Shown one piece after another: positions 1 to 11,955 of a stretch of 64,000 bases of DNA (position 1 is its first letter; each line of letters opens with the position of its first letter). Source of the stretch: Gonocerus acuteangulatus (Eukaryota > Arthropoda > Insecta > Hemiptera > Coreidae); the NCBI GenBank assembly GCA_946811695.1, contig OX328123.1, forward strand, positions 154,174,438 through 154,238,437, read 5' to 3'. The translations under genes were made by a program, and so were the position numbers. The notes beneath the pieces are model-generated. The model made no database searches, had not been told where the DNA came from, and was given only the letters and a program-made list of their open reading frames with translations.

Positions 1-532
1 CTTTAGAGCAACTAGCAGCATAACTCAGAACATTTCTTTCGCTCATAGCTTCCAAAGTATGCATGGTAGAGATCTTCTTTTTGTTTAAAAAGATTTTTAA
101 TAAAATGTTCTATAACGCCATTATTTACACACTTTAAAATTAATTTGCGGTTATGCAAAATAGCAATAATTACGAAAACAATTTTCCAAAATATAGACAT
201 AGGTTATATAATTTTCTGGGCAGCTTAAAATGCGTTTATGGTCATATTTGAGGAATAAAATGTTGATTATGTAGTAATAAAAAAAAAAAACACGAAATCT
301 GCATTTATTAATTTGTGTATAATAATAATTGAGGTATCAGGGAAAAGTTAACATTTTTCAAATTGTAGCAAACCCCCTTACAAAATGCTTTATATGTGTG
401 AAATATTTCTGTGAAGGTTATATGAGTCATCCATTTCCAAAAGGACACGTCAACAAAATTTCGAAAATGAGATTTTGGAACCATTGGATTTAGCTTTTCC
501 TGCTCTTTCCAGTGAATAAAATATTAAAGCCT
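1..532. other. AT-rich stretch, no gene seen
   Basis: AT-rich unique-looking sequence with short homopolymer runs. Open frames are short and low complexity. I recognise no gene or repeat family. Confidence 0.5.
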
Positions 533-911
533 TAAAAAGACTGTTAAAAAAAAAATCAGTCCCGTAACAGGCTACAAGGGCCCAGAGGGGCAGATACTGT
601 AGAGGTGTCTGATTCTTGACCATACGGCACACTAGGGAGATAGTGTGGTCAATACTATGCTCTTGCCGCCTGATTTTCCCCTTCGCTGCTTCGACTGCTA
701 GAGTCATTAGCACCCAAGGTACCCATTTTTAATTAAATTAATTAAAGGCTGGGTGAGCCTAGGGACGATCTGGGACCCCAGTTCCAACCCTCGAACGGCA
801 GCACAAGAAGAAAAAATCTTTAGTGCGCGCTCGGGTTTTGAACCTGGTCCACCAGTTCATTAGTCGAGTGCTCTGCCACTGAGCTAACCTCGCCCCCTAA
901 AAAGACTGTTA
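533..911 (-). mobile_element. tRNA-derived SINE (family C), complete, with target-site duplication
   Basis: Read on the minus strand, the head at about 897 looks like a tRNA. It has an A box (TAGCTCAGTGG) and a B box (GGTTCAAAACC), followed by a body of about 270 bases and an A-rich end near 550. It is flanked by a perfect 14-bp direct repeat, TAAAAAGACTGTTA, at 533-546 and 898-911, which is a target-site duplication made by LINE machinery. Other copies lie at 3572-3932, 9943-10181, 19026-19254 and 20447-20841. The intact duplication suggests a fairly recent insertion. It does not code for protein. Confidence 0.85.
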
Positions 912-1471
912 TCCTATGAAAATCATGAACATAAACAAAACGCACCATGTCCTTCAGGTGAATTACAACATGGCCGACTGTTGCTTGATGTGTTTAAACA
1001 GGAACAAACAGCTTCTTGTCCTAAGTTTGAAGCACCATGTAAACACATCCATTTCATAAATTTGAAGGACACTATATTGTAAAAACAGATTTTTATAATA
1101 TTACTGTTGGTATTTTGTATGTCTACTGTGTGTTTTGCATTTAACAACAATGAATGACAAAAATACACAAAAGACACAACGTTTCGACGGGTACTTTTAT
1201 CATATTGTTGTATTAAATTCTGCCGCGGGTGATTGTGTGCTCATTCATAGTTTGGTGAGTTATCTTCTGATTATTCATTGCTAATTATTTAAAAGTAATT
1301 AGAAACTTATTAAAATATCGTATATTAACAAGCATGATGGAGAAAGAGGCAGGAAACTTAGAAGATGAGGTTAGTAGAATATCTGTACCCGTTACTCCAA
1401 GTGTGAATGTGAACCTTGTCCAGCATACAGTTCCAAAACGGCAATTTAAAAGGGAATCCAAAATTGTAGTA
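912..1471. other. No gene seen; weak Penelope-like end motif
   Basis: No coding region is recognised. On the minus strand near 1170-1215 there is GTCGAAACGTTGTG downstream of a TGATAA-like string, which resembles the GAAAC side of the hammerhead-like repeats elsewhere in the window. The CTGANGA half is degraded, so this is only a hint. Confidence 0.35.
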
Positions 1472-1472
1472 A

Positions 1473-1691
1473 AAGGGTAAAACGCCAACGGCCATAGCCA
1501 CGTTGAATACACCGGTTACCGTAGATCACCGAAGTTAAGCAACGTCGGGCGTGGTCAGTACCTGAATGGGTGACCGACCACGTGCTGTTAGCATTAGAAA
1601 AGGGTGGCAACCTGTAGATAGCCCGGCGCTAATGGCCAAGATGTAGATGCGCCGTTAAAAAAAAAAAAAAAAAAAAAAAAAAGGATAAAAC
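1473..1691 (+). mobile_element. 5S rRNA-derived SINE, near full length
   Basis: From 1484 the sequence follows a 5S rRNA: GCCAACGGCCATAGCCACG, then ATCACCGAAGTTAAGCAACG, then a TCGGGCGTGGTCAGTACC-type internal promoter region, to about 1595. After it come the shared SINE core (AAAAGGGTGGCAACCTGTAG, then ATAGCCCGG), the tail GCGCTAATGGCCAAGATG and a long poly-A at 1656-1682. The flanks AAGGGTAAAAC (1473-1483) and AAGGATAAAAC (1681-1691) form an 11-bp target-site duplication with one mismatch. A functional 5S gene would end after about 120 bases with a T-run terminator. Here the unit runs on into the SINE body, so it is a retroposon. Confidence 0.88.
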
Positions 1692-2965
1692 GTCATGAAA
1701 CCCTGTGTAGTTAAGCAACGCACTTTAAAAAACAAAACTTTCAACGAAAATTAAAAACATTAGATCTTGTAACAGTTTTTTTTTTCGTTTCCTCACCAAT
1801 TAGCTTCTACGGACATGGCTCCTTCTGGAAATGGATGATTCATATATAAGTGATAGGTGGTCCTTAAAATTTAAATAAGAAACGAAAATACATAGCCACA
1901 CAATCTTAGGGAGTATATTTAAACAAGGTGTTTATTAAAAAGCAGATGACAGATTCGTTTTTAGCGCATTGAAAAACCCCTAAATTCAAATTTTGGGAAT
2001 ATTACAAAAATAAAAATGTATTTTAAATTTCGCGAAGGGGGGGACCCTTAAAATTTTGTTAAAGATTCAACAATCCGGCCATATTTCAAAGATTATTTAC
2101 CCGATTCAAACCAAACTTGGAGGGTCGATAAAGGCCTTAATGTGACACATTTCCATCCAAACGGGTGTTGTTCGATTGACGTTGTATGCAAAAAAGTTTA
2201 CATTTTAATTTTATTTTGAGAACCATTTTTTGCAAGTACTTTTTGAGATAATACAATAGTCATTTATATGGTTAGAAAAAGGAGTATTTCTTCTTTTGAA
2301 AAATTTCAATTAAGTAAAAATCGGATTATCTCAAGGGGAGATATTGAATTTCAAAACGTCACGTTACTTTTTCGCTTACTAACTTTTAGTCTCTTCTAGA
2401 CTGGGAAAAATCATTATTTTTTGTTTTCAATGATATTCACTATATTAGGGTTTCTTGGGGTGCTGATTTTAAATCTGCTATTATTTTTGGTGTAAAAAAA
2501 TGTATAATACTAGTTTACTTGAAAACGTAAGCATATTTTTGAATATATTCGATGAAATATAAATTATTGTTTAACGGTTATATTTTTCTTTTAATCTTCT
2601 CTATAAAACAAATGAATTGGTGAAAGAATCATGTTGATGTCATTTTCTAAACTCGATATAAAAAATAAAGCACTTTCAACCTATTTTATTTTATTTCTCG
2701 GCTCCTAAGGCGCATTGGACGGAACGCTCGGACAAGTGTCGACTATTTTTCGATGTAGAATCACCAGAAAAAAAAATGGTCCAGATCGGTGACCCCACCG
2801 TTGTATAATCCCCTTGTCAGTTATACAACCAACTAAGTACCTAACTAAATAGGTACTAAGCTATATCCAGACCGACCAAATTCTTTAATATCTTGCTCTA
2901 AGGAGGAAATGCAAAATAAGGGAAGTATTTTTGAAAGATTTCCATCTTAAAGCTAAGTATGATGA
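1692..2965. other. AT-rich stretch, no gene seen
   Basis: About 1.27 kb without a recognisable gene. The part 2030-2340 contains the kind of short aphoristic phrases (for example ATTTCAAAGATTATTTACCC) seen near repeat ends elsewhere, but I could not pair it with another copy in the window. Confidence 0.4.
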
Positions 2966-3335
2966 CTGGCGAGTCCTGAATCAGAGGCAGGTTAGTGCTG
3001 AATCAGAGCCTGCAACAAGCAGGAAAGCAGAAGAGGCAGGCGAGTGCTGAATCAGAGCCTGTAACAAGCAGGAAAACAGAAGAGGCAGGCGAGTCCTGAA
3101 TCAGAGCCTGTAACAAGCAGGAAAGCAGAAGAGGCAGGCTAGTGCTGAATCAGAGCCTGTAACAAGCAGGAAAGCAGAAGAGGCAGGCGAGTCCTGAATC
3201 AGAGCCTGTAACAAGCAGGAAAGTAGAAGAGGCAGGCGAGTCCTGAATCAGAGCCTGTAACAAGCAGGAAAGCAGAAGAGGCAGGCGAGTGCTGAATCAG
3301 AGCCTGTAACAAGCAGGAAAGCAGAAGAGGCAGAC
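2966..3335. repeat. 49-bp minisatellite, about 7.5 copies
   Basis: Tandem units of 49 bp with a purine-rich strand (GGCAGGCGAGTGCTGAATCA, then GAGCCTGTAACAAGCAGG). Copies start about every 49 bases, for example at 3035 and 3084. Units alternate between GAGTGC and GAGTCC variants, so they are not all identical. Confidence 0.92.
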
Positions 3336-3571
3336 TCGCCATAAACCCCAGGACTACAGCAGGCTCTCCCGCTTTTTTAGCCGCGCATTAAACTCAAACT
3401 ATTTTTACCTCTCCATTGTTCAACGATATCCCTCCGTCTGGGCATGCCTTTTCAATGAACTTATACACCATACATTCATCCGAAGGTTCCAATTTCAACC
3501 ACTTCAGAAATAGTCGGTTTATGAATATGTACGACTCGACTAAATACGTATTACTGGTAATAAATACCAGT

Positions 3572-3932
3572 AAATATTTCTAACAACAACAACAACAAAA
3601 ATCAGTCCTGTAACAGGCCACGAGGGCCCTGAGGGGCAGATACTATAGAGGTATCTGATTCATGACCATACGACACACTAGAAAGATACTATGCTCCGGC
3701 CGCCTGATTTTTCCCTTTGCTAGTTCGACTGCTAGGGTCATTAGCACACAATAATATATTAGGCTGGATTGGCCTAGGGACGGTCAGGGAGGCCGAATCC
3801 AACCCATGAACGAAGACACTAGAAGGTAAAGAAAGATCTTTGGTGCTTGCTCAGGATTTGAACTGAGGTCCACCTGGGTTATTTATTAGTCCAGTGCTCT
3901 GTCGCTGAGCTACCCTCGCCCCCAAATATTTC
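3572..3932 (-). mobile_element. tRNA-derived SINE (family C)
   Basis: Same family as 533-911, read on the minus strand. The tRNA-like head is near 3920 (A box GTAGCTCAGCG, B box AGTTCAAATCC) and the 3' end is an (AAC)n run at 3581-3598. The flanks carry a 9-bp direct repeat, AAATATTTC, at 3572-3580 and 3924-3932. It is more diverged than the copies at 533 and 20447. Confidence 0.82.
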
Positions 3933-4018
3933 GAAGCAATCAACAAATTTCATTAATTCTCCTCGCCTAAACGTAACGTAACAAACGAAACTTCTATCTG
4001 AATCAATGCACGTAAACA

Positions 4019-4146
4019 AAATCCCTAAGAAACTTTAGACGGTAAATATAACTCCCAGACACTGACCATATAGCAACAGACAAAATCCCTAAGAAACTTT
4101 AGACGGTAAATATAACTCCCAGACACTGACCATATAGCAACAGACA
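4019..4146. repeat. Perfect 64-bp tandem duplication
   Basis: A unit beginning ATCCCTAAGAAACTTTAGAC at 4021 is repeated at 4085, a period of 64 bp, with no differences seen across two copies. This looks like a recent local duplication. Confidence 0.9.
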
Positions 4147-4439
4147 AAAAAATCTCAAAGAGAAGCGAACTTGATGACATTAGAATTGTCCTAATGTGTA
4201 TATTAGAGTTGTAGCGACAGTGTTGATTGTTAATGGGTTTCATTTAACCCTTCCACTTGTGTTATGTAGAATGTAAAGAGTGGGCTCTTATAAACGGAAA
4301 AAAAATCCCTAAGAGCATTCTGGTACGGAAATGTAAATAAGAAAAACACAGCATACGTAATACGCCATTACCAGGTGACGACAACAAACAAACCTGAGTT
4401 TTTACAAAACCTGAATTATTGCGAAAACCACACTTTTTC

Positions 4440-4966
4440 TTAAATACGATTCTTCCTCCTAGCCGAATTCCAACCATCCCTAGACTTTGCACCGAAATAA
4501 CCTTATAATTTATGCTGGGGATCTGAACCTGGACGTAGCAAACCTGAGAATCCTGCGATTTGTTCATTTCATGAAGAAAATGTACACCTGAGGATGAATC
4601 CAGATCTATCGACTGCTCGTGACGCGTCCTGCGTCGATTCCATTAACCCATCTTACACAACGAAGATTTATAATGGAGATGGAGATAGTAAGCCGTTGCG
4701 TACGAAGTCAAGGTATGGTTGGAATTCGGCTAGGAGAAAAAAAAAACTCAGATCTTCAGGCAGAAATCTATATTGAACGTTCCAGCAGCACTTTGGCAGT
4801 CTTCTTCAGCACTAAAATATGCCTAGAGGGGATAGAGGAAGACCAAGAACAGCTAGGTACCTACGAATGAACATTTAACCAAAGAGCAGCCGATTACAGA
4901 TTTCTGCCTGATTTCTGGCGTTTTTTTCTCCAAGCCAAATCCCAACCATCTCTTGACTTCGTAAGG
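4440..4966. repeat. Inverted-repeat element, three arm copies
   Basis: The phrase CTAGCCGAATTCCAACCATC appears at about 4459-4478. Its reverse complement, GGTTGGAATTCGGCTAGGAG, is at 4717-4736, and a third diverged copy in the first orientation is at 4926-4965. Related arms occur at 15645 and 16355-16625, where the sequence between them includes a hammerhead-like motif. The minus strand at 4775-4815 also has a CTGAAGAAG string. Confidence 0.65.
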
Positions 4967-4979
4967 AAGATATATGTAA

Positions 4980-5406
4980 GCTTCTTCTGCTGACAAACCA
5001 TTGTATTGAACTAATTAAATGAGTTGATTAAATAGGACACGTCATTGTCACGAATTTTTATTGTCTATTACCTCCAGTTGATACTTAAATCAAATCGCAC
5101 AATAAAACCGTGCTCCACGTTTTTCAATTTTAGCCGAAAGACTCTCATTAGCAGTGATTTTATTTCATATCTTTATCTTTTTCTTGATTTTTAGTAGTAG
5201 GGTAGAGTGTTCATGGCAACTTGGGATTTTAGAAAAGTCTACATAAAAACTTAACTTATTGTATTTATTATTGTTTCTTTATTATTGTATTTATTGAATT
5301 ATTTTTGAGGGCCTAGAGCCTAAAGTCCGCATCGAATCAGATCCAGGAGCTCCCGTCCATGTTGATATGACTGGTTAATGTAAAAAGTTAATTCAAAATG
5401 GAAAAT
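4980..5406. other. No gene seen
   Basis: AT-rich sequence without a recognisable gene or repeat. Confidence 0.45.
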
Positions 5407-5595
5407 AACAGGGACTCTGGCCAACGGCCATAGCCACGTTGAATCCACCGGTACCCGTAGATCACCGAAGTTTAGCAACGTCGAGCGTGGTCAGTACCTA
5501 AATGGGTGACCTACAACGTGCTGTTGGCATTAGATAAGGGTGGTAACCTGTAGATAGCCCGACGCTAATAGCGAATAAAAAAAAAACAGGGACTC
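5407..5595 (+). mobile_element. 5S rRNA-derived SINE
   Basis: Second forward copy of the 5S SINE. The 5S-like head starts at 5420 (CCAACGGCCATAGCCACG), then the shared core (GGGTGGTAACCTGTAGATAG) and a shortened tail that goes into poly-A. A perfect 11-bp target-site duplication, AACAGGGACTC, lies at 5407-5417 and 5585-5595. Several 5S positions have changed compared with 1484, so it is not a working 5S gene. Confidence 0.87.
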
Positions 5596-5599
5596 ACAC

Positions 5600-7370
5600 C
5601 TTTATTTCGGTGCACTACAATGAAACAGTGCCTATCATTTATCAATTAATTTGATTATAGCCATAAATATCATAATTAAGAATTAATACAAACGAAAAAA
5701 AAACGAGATTAGCCATTGAATAATACTGAGATAAGCCTGATAATAAATTTCTTGAATGTCCAACTCGGCGGAATTATTGCTTTACGGATGACAGGAGCAA
5801 TTTCCACGTTTTCATATTAAGCCAAGTGTTGGTTACAATAATGGAATGCAGGGGAAAAAAAGGACGAGAGGGAGAAAAACGATAAACAAACCAACAAAAA
5901 ACTGAAAAACAACAATAATAAAAGTAGAGACTGGTATGAATGCGCGGTAAATGAGTGCATCGGACACACGGGAAATTTACATTGGGTGTTTGTGGGCGTT
6001 TTAAATGAAAAACTCGAAGCACTGGTGTATGATTGTCCTACACGGACCTAACTGGATAAACCTTCTGTCACATATCCCATCAACCCTCTGGGGTTTAGCT
6101 CTCCCAAATACTTGCAGCAAATTCATCATCCTTTTACTTTATGCACAGGAAAAGTGCAACATATTTGCACCCCGAAGGTAAAGAACGCCGTGTCCATTTT
6201 TTTATGAAATTGACCTAACAACATGTTCTTGATGTGGATTTTTCGATCCTATGGGGCACTATGTCCTGTTCCTATAAATAACGAAGATAAGACCTAAAAA
6301 ATAAAATCAACGCCGTTTTCATTAGAGGTAAAAAAGAGGACTTGGTATTGTTTGACTATGGTTAATACTTCCAATTACCTATCAATGCCAATAACAACGT
6401 GAAGAATTGTCTTTAACCCATTCGAGACCTATTGTACACCCCGTGTGCAATTGATTTCACTGGCTATAAGACGGCCTGCACACAGTAATGTACAAATATC
6501 GGTTATTCCGAGTAAACTCCCGCTGAGAGAGAACCTCTCCCTCGATTAGTTATGCTGATTAACGTCATCGAGCTTTCTTTTGTCGAAGGAATGTGTTCTA
6601 CCTGAAACTGCCTCCTCCTTTTTAACTCTTAACGTATTATTGTCCTTAAGTCGAGCTTATACAACTAACTTAAATAAAACATAGTAAAAAACCTCAAGCC
6701 AATCTCTAAACGCAAGAAACTACAAAATTTTCGTATTCTTTAATTTTGTGAATTCTCTATGTTTATTTTGTACTTTTTGCATATAGGACCACGTTGTTGT
6801 TTAATCGCTTTAGTTGGGAGGAACTAAAATAAATAAATTAATATAAACAAAAAGGCCTAAAGGAAATGAAAATCGCAACAGTTCTCTATTTCATTAAATA
6901 TTAATCGCGAGAGGCCAAGTACGACGAATAGAAGAAACAGACAGAAGCTAATTACGACAAGAACGAGACGAGCAATAAAAACCAGAATAAACATTATACA
7001 CACAAAAGCAAAAGATCGTAAATCCGCAAGCAAATTGTAAGAAACAAAGCGTATCCACCTTGAAGGATTGCCTACGTTCGAAATAATCCGTGGTTTACGA
7101 TTCTAAGAGGTTTTGCTAATGAGACTCGCCTTTAGAAGAAGCCAATAGCATTGCTCGGAGAAGTCATAAAACATCTCCCGTTTTATAATTAACGGGCCCG
7201 AGCTACACACGCCGTCGGCACGCTGGCTCATATAGGCTCTGCCAAGAATTTTAACAACGCTCGGCGGTACAATGACAATTTTTAGAACTGTTCCCCCTTT
7301 GAGGACGGATATAGATCGCCTGCCGATACTCTACCCCTCTACTTCGACGTCTTATCTCCTCGGTCAGTAG
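5600..7370. other. No gene seen, 1.77 kb
   Basis: Mixed-composition sequence. I see no long open frame, no TIR pair and no match to the other repeats. The part 6900-7360 has near-even base composition, with no recognisable protein in any frame. Confidence 0.4.
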
Positions 7371-8838
7371 CTATTTAAATACAAATAATATACTAAATAC
7401 GAATAAAATACTAAACGCTATTTAAGTACAAATAATATAATAAATAAAAATAATATACTAAATACAAATAATATACTAAATACAAATAAAATACTAAATG
7501 CTATTTAAGTACAAATAATATAATAAATAAAAATAATATACTAAATACAAATAATATACTAAAAACAAATAATATGCTTAATACAAATAAAATACTAAAC
7601 GCTATTTAAATACAAATAAAATACTAAACGCTATTTAAGTACAAATAATATAATAAATAAAAATAATATACTAAATACAAATAAAATACTAAATGCTATT
7701 TAAGTACAAATAATATAATAAATAAAAATAATATACTAAATACAAATAATATACTAAAAATAAATAATATGCTAAATACAAATAATATACTAAAAACAAA
7801 TAATATGCTAAATACAAATAAAATACTAAACGCTATTTAAATACAAATAATATACTAAATACAAATAAAATACTAAATACAAATAATATACTAAAAACAA
7901 ATAATATGCTAAATACAAATAAAATACTAAACGCTATTTAAATACAAATAAAATACTAAACGCTATTTAAGTACAAATAATATAATAAATAAAAATAATA
8001 TACTAAATACAAATAATATATTAAATACAAATAAAATACTAAATGCTATTTAAGTACAAATAATATAATAAATAAAAATAATATACTAAATACAAATAAT
8101 ATACTCAAAATAAATAATATGCTAAATACAAATAAAATACTAAACGCTATTTAAATACAAATAATATACTAAATACAAATAAAATACTAAATGCTATTTA
8201 AGTACAAATAATATAATAAATAAAAATAATATACTAAATACAAATAATACACTAAAAATAAATAATATGCTAAATACAAATAAAATACTAAACGCTATTT
8301 AAATAAAAATAATATACTAAATACAAATAAAATACTAAATGCTATTTAAGTACAAATAATATAATAAATAAAAATAATATACTAAATACAAATAATATAC
8401 TAAAACAAATAATATGCTAAATACAAATAAAATACTAAACGCTATTTAAATACAAATAAAATACTAAACGCTATTTAAATACAAATAATATACTAAATAC
8501 AAATAAAATACTACATGCTATTTAAGTACAAATAATATAATAAATAAAAATAATATACTAAATACAAATAATATACTAAAAATAAATAATATGCTAAATA
8601 CAAATAAAACACTAAACGCTATTTAAATACAAATAATATACTAATTGCTATTTAAATACAAATAATATGTTAAATACAAATAAAATACTAAACGCTATTT
8701 AAATACAAATAATGTTCTAAACGCTATTTACATACAAATAATAAACTAAACGCTATTTAAATACAAATAATATACTAAAAGCTATTTAAATACAAATAAT
8801 ATACTAAACGCTATTTAAATAGAAATAATATACTAAAC
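7371..8838. repeat. AT-only complex satellite, about 1.47 kb
   Basis: Built from short words such as AAATACAAATAATATACT and TACTAAACGCTATTTAA, combined into higher-order units. G occurs almost only in the ACGCTATTTAA, TGCTATTTAA and TATTTAAGTAC words. The strand is strongly A-rich and T-poor for an AT repeat. SINE A begins directly at its 3' edge. Confidence 0.93.
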
Positions 8839-9032
8839 GGGGTCTCCCAGTGGTCTAGTGGCTAGCGCCATAGATTCAGAAGCGGGAGATGGTGGGTTCG
8901 ATTCCCATCGGCGGCAGAAAATTTCTCATCCCACAGCTCGTTGGGAAAATTCCTCTCTGTACCCTGGATTTTGGCGCTAATGGCCTAGATGATGATGAGC
9001 CGTAAAAAAAAAAAAAATAAATAAAAAAAAAA
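8839..9032 (+). mobile_element. tRNA-derived SINE (family A)
   Basis: The head resembles a tRNA, with an A-box region (AGTGGTCTAGTGGCTAGCGC) and a perfect B box (GGTTCGATTCC). The 3' part is TTGGCGCTAATGGCCTAGAT followed by GAGCCGT and poly-A. This tail is the same as that of the 5S SINEs (GGCGCTAATGGCCAAGATG). Other copies: 35180-35353, 55968-56128 and 57142-57269, all on the minus strand. Confidence 0.85.
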
Positions 9033-9316
9033 TAATGATTGATGTATTCAACTAATACAACCGACACAGAATATCTCTATGTTGGCAAATAAAACTTTTG
9101 TGTTCGAGATCTAAAATGCCGAATGGGTATTTCTTCTATGGATGGTTAAAATGCCGTAAATTCTCCATGTATGGTAATATCAAATTCACTCGTTATTAAA
9201 AGCAGCTGCCCACAAAGCGGAAATTATTACTTGGATGATAAAAAATAACGATAGCCTTTCCCTGAGGTCAAATATCCCGATAGATAAGATCCCAATCGAC
9301 GCATAACTTTTTTTAA

Positions 9317-9320
<4 letters not shown>

Positions 9321-9367
<47 letters not shown>
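9321..9367. repeat. (TA)n microsatellite
   Basis: Uninterrupted TA dinucleotide run. Confidence 0.97.
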
Positions 9368-9369
<2 letters not shown>

Positions 9370-9374
9370 CATAC

Positions 9375-9834
9375 ACATGCCTGTGTGTTTTTTACTGGTT
9401 ACTACCCATTATTAACTCACGTTTTGTAGCAGAGAATGTTTTCAGTAAGCCCATCGCTGAAAAACGTCCGACTGTAAGGAACTGCGTCATCTTCGCGCGT
9501 TTTTCTTCGTATATCTAGTGCCATTTAGAAAGCTTTTAGAAAAAAAAAAATAAAAATAACAAACTCAAAGAGAAGCAAAATCTTAGCCCCCACAGGGCGA
9601 AACTGACAGTGTTTTATACAATTTTCCACACGAGTTTCGTGCTTTGTTCGCATCTCTGCAGAGGATATCTTTATTCGGAAGTCCTCTCGTCATGTTCTCC
9701 CGTTTGAATCAGGAGAACATGACCCTGATCCGAAAAAAAAAATTACACCTGACTCAAGCGAGAGAACAGGATAAAAGGATTGTCATTGAAATGAATTAAG
9801 AAAAATGATTTGGTCATCTTTTCGAAATATTTTT

Positions 9835-9838
<4 letters not shown>
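9375..9838. other. No gene seen
   Basis: No recognisable gene. A short inverted pair around CATGTTCTCC and GGAGAACATG at about 9692-9722 could form a hairpin. Confidence 0.4.

Positions 9839-9901
<63 letters not shown>
9839..9901. repeat. (TA)n microsatellite
   Basis: TA run of about 60 bases immediately 5' of a truncated SINE C copy. A second short TA run follows that SINE at 10182-10202. Confidence 0.97.
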
Positions 9902-9903
<2 letters not shown>

Positions 9904-9942
9904 CTTCTCTAGAACAACCTCACGAAGAACACTCTCATTAAA

Positions 9943-10181
9943 CAGAGTGTGGTCAGTACTATGCTCCTGCCGCCTCATTTTCCCCTTGCTGCTTCGACTG
10001 CTAGAATCATTAGCACCCAAGGTACCCATTATTAAATTAATTAAAGGCTGGGTTGGCCTAGGGACGGCCAGGGAGACCGAAAGCAGTGACAATAGAAGAT
10101 ATAAATAATTAGTGCGTTCTGGATTTGAACTCAGGTCCTTCAGAATATTAGTCCAGTGCTCTACCACTGAGCTAATCTCCC
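9943..10181 (-). mobile_element. tRNA-derived SINE (family C), 3'-truncated
   Basis: Minus-strand copy. The tRNA-like head is at 10100-10180 (A box TTAGCTCAGTGGTAGAGC, B box AGTTCAAATCC). It stops at about 9943, before the GGCCTGTTACAGG segment present in full copies. TA repeats lie on both sides, so the insertion may have been into a TA tract. Confidence 0.8.
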
Positions 10182-10519
10182 ATATATATATATATATATA
10201 TAAAGTTAGGACTGTAAGATGAAGCTTCTTTTCAATAGTATGTTTGATTCTTTGCATGCGGGTAATTTAAGCAGGAATGTCTTCTGGAGAATGACTGTTG
10301 GACAAGAAATAACTACCACTTGAAGTATGGTTATCCAGATGAATGCTGAGAAGATGAAGGGAAAATGCTATAAGGGACGTCAAACCATTCAGCTTTATTA
10401 CATTGCCTTATTTACAGCATTTATTTCACTACTTTTTATTATTATTACACAAAAATATGACATAAATATCTTTGGTCAATAGGTAATAGGATATAACTTC
10501 TTTCTAATTCCCTAACGAA

Positions 10520-11049
10520 TAGGGGCATCCAAAAGTAATTAACATTTTTACTTTGGGATTAATTTTATTTTCCACGGACTTCCCACCACACACACAGCAA
10601 CACCTTCCTGATGGACAAAGTCCTTTAGAGGTTGGTACTTGTCATCAGATTCCACTAGGGTCTTCGAGGCATCGTGGTCACGCTGTTTAATCTCAACCGC
10701 TTCGAGGGTTGTCTGTCAGGTCAAAATCACCCTCGGCAAACCTCCTGTACTAACGTCGGTACTTGTTTACAGTCAACACGTCACCATAAACTTCATGTAT
10801 TTTATGAGTCGGAGCAGTCGCCTTAATTTCCGCATGAAACTGAAAAAGCATACAGTTGCGAATATGCTGTTCAGAAGGTACCTACCCCGCCGCACTCTAT
10901 CAAGGCACTGAACAACTTAATATCAAATGAAATGTTGAACAAAGAGACTGATCCACTTAATGATATGATAATTTACTCCACAAAGATTAGTGTAGTATTA
11001 ATACCAAAATACATCTTATCAAAACGTTGATTACTTTTGGGTACCCCTA
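10520..11049 (-). mobile_element. Internally deleted mariner-like element
   Basis: The ends are TIRs: GGGGCATCCAAAAGTAATTA from 10522, and on the other strand GGGGTACCCAAAAGTAATCA reading inward from 11047. TA lies outside each end, as for Tc1/mariner. On the minus strand, about 10910 down to 10690, the translation contains EQHIRNCMLFQFHAEIKA, then EVYGD, then FAEGDFDLTDNPRSG, which is the N-terminal helix-turn-helix region of mariner transposases. It has in-frame stops. The catalytic DDE/D region is absent and a short 3' part (KTLVESDDKYQPLKDF) follows. So it is a non-autonomous relic of 526 bp. A related 3' half is at 40486-40769 and a 5' end at 37979-38106. Confidence 0.82.
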
Positions 11050-11059
11050 TTAATATTTT

Positions 11060-11755
11060 GCATGACTAAGGTAACAAATAATTTCGTTAAGATAGAGATT
11101 GTTATTTTAACAGGCAGTGAAATGTTTCGTACTGACTACGCCTTTCTGGGAACACAACTGGTTCGAACGCCACAGGAGACACTCTAGCTTTAACGAAGAA
11201 CTTAAGGGATGTTGTTAAAAAATGGATATCAGCTCTTGCGGTGAAAATTTATTAGCAAAGCTTTATCGATCTTACAATTAGACGATTTTTTCTTACCAAA
11301 TGGTTTAATGCAATGCATAATAAATTTTATTGTGTCTCGTTTGAACTTGCTTTTATAAATGCACAATGTTATTATTTGAAAAAATAAAAATAATAATAAT
11401 AAGGTAGAAAAACGTTCATTGACAAAAGAGAATATGTTACATATATAATGTGTGCGTATTTTTTAGTATTTATTTTTCATTCCACATCACACTAAAGTTA
11501 GAAATAGGTCAAAAATATCTTTGTGAATTTACAAAGTGGGGGTCAACACAAAAGCTGAAAATACGGCAAGTGCTCTACGATATAAAAACCTCTGAGGGTA
11601 GACCGTTTAGTTCGAAGGTAAAAGAGGTTTTCTAACCCTATCACTGGGAAGTTTTCACTCCCTTATCCGAAACGAGACACAATCAAGTTTTAGTGTTTCA
11701 CCTGCCGTGTTGTTCATTGAAACGGCAATTTTCAAATAGCGAAACCGCAGACATT
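11060..11755. other. No gene seen up to the assembly gap
   Basis: AT-rich, with no recognised gene or repeat. Confidence 0.4.
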
Positions 11756-11955
11756 NNNNNNNNNNNNNNNNNNNNNNNNNNNNNNNNNNNNNNNNNNNNN
11801 NNNNNNNNNNNNNNNNNNNNNNNNNNNNNNNNNNNNNNNNNNNNNNNNNNNNNNNNNNNNNNNNNNNNNNNNNNNNNNNNNNNNNNNNNNNNNNNNNNNN
11901 NNNNNNNNNNNNNNNNNNNNNNNNNNNNNNNNNNNNNNNNNNNNNNNNNNNNNNN
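11756..11955. other. Assembly gap, 200 N
   Basis: Exactly 200 N, the same length as the other gap, so the size is probably nominal. Translations across it mean nothing. Confidence 0.99.

Noticed and set aside
1484..1600. Functional 5S rRNA gene
   Set aside because: The 5S-like part has several changes and continues directly into SINE core, tail and poly-A with a target-site duplication.
2966..3335. CRISPR-like array (49-bp period)
   Set aside because: There are no unique spacers; the whole unit repeats, so it is a minisatellite.
8839..8915. Functional tRNA gene
   Set aside because: A and B boxes are present but the acceptor arms do not pair well and the unit continues into a SINE body ending in poly-A.
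9814..10257. 147-codon minus frame
   Set aside because: It runs through two (TA)n tracts and a SINE; the residues are Tyr-Ile repeats and tRNA-derived translation.
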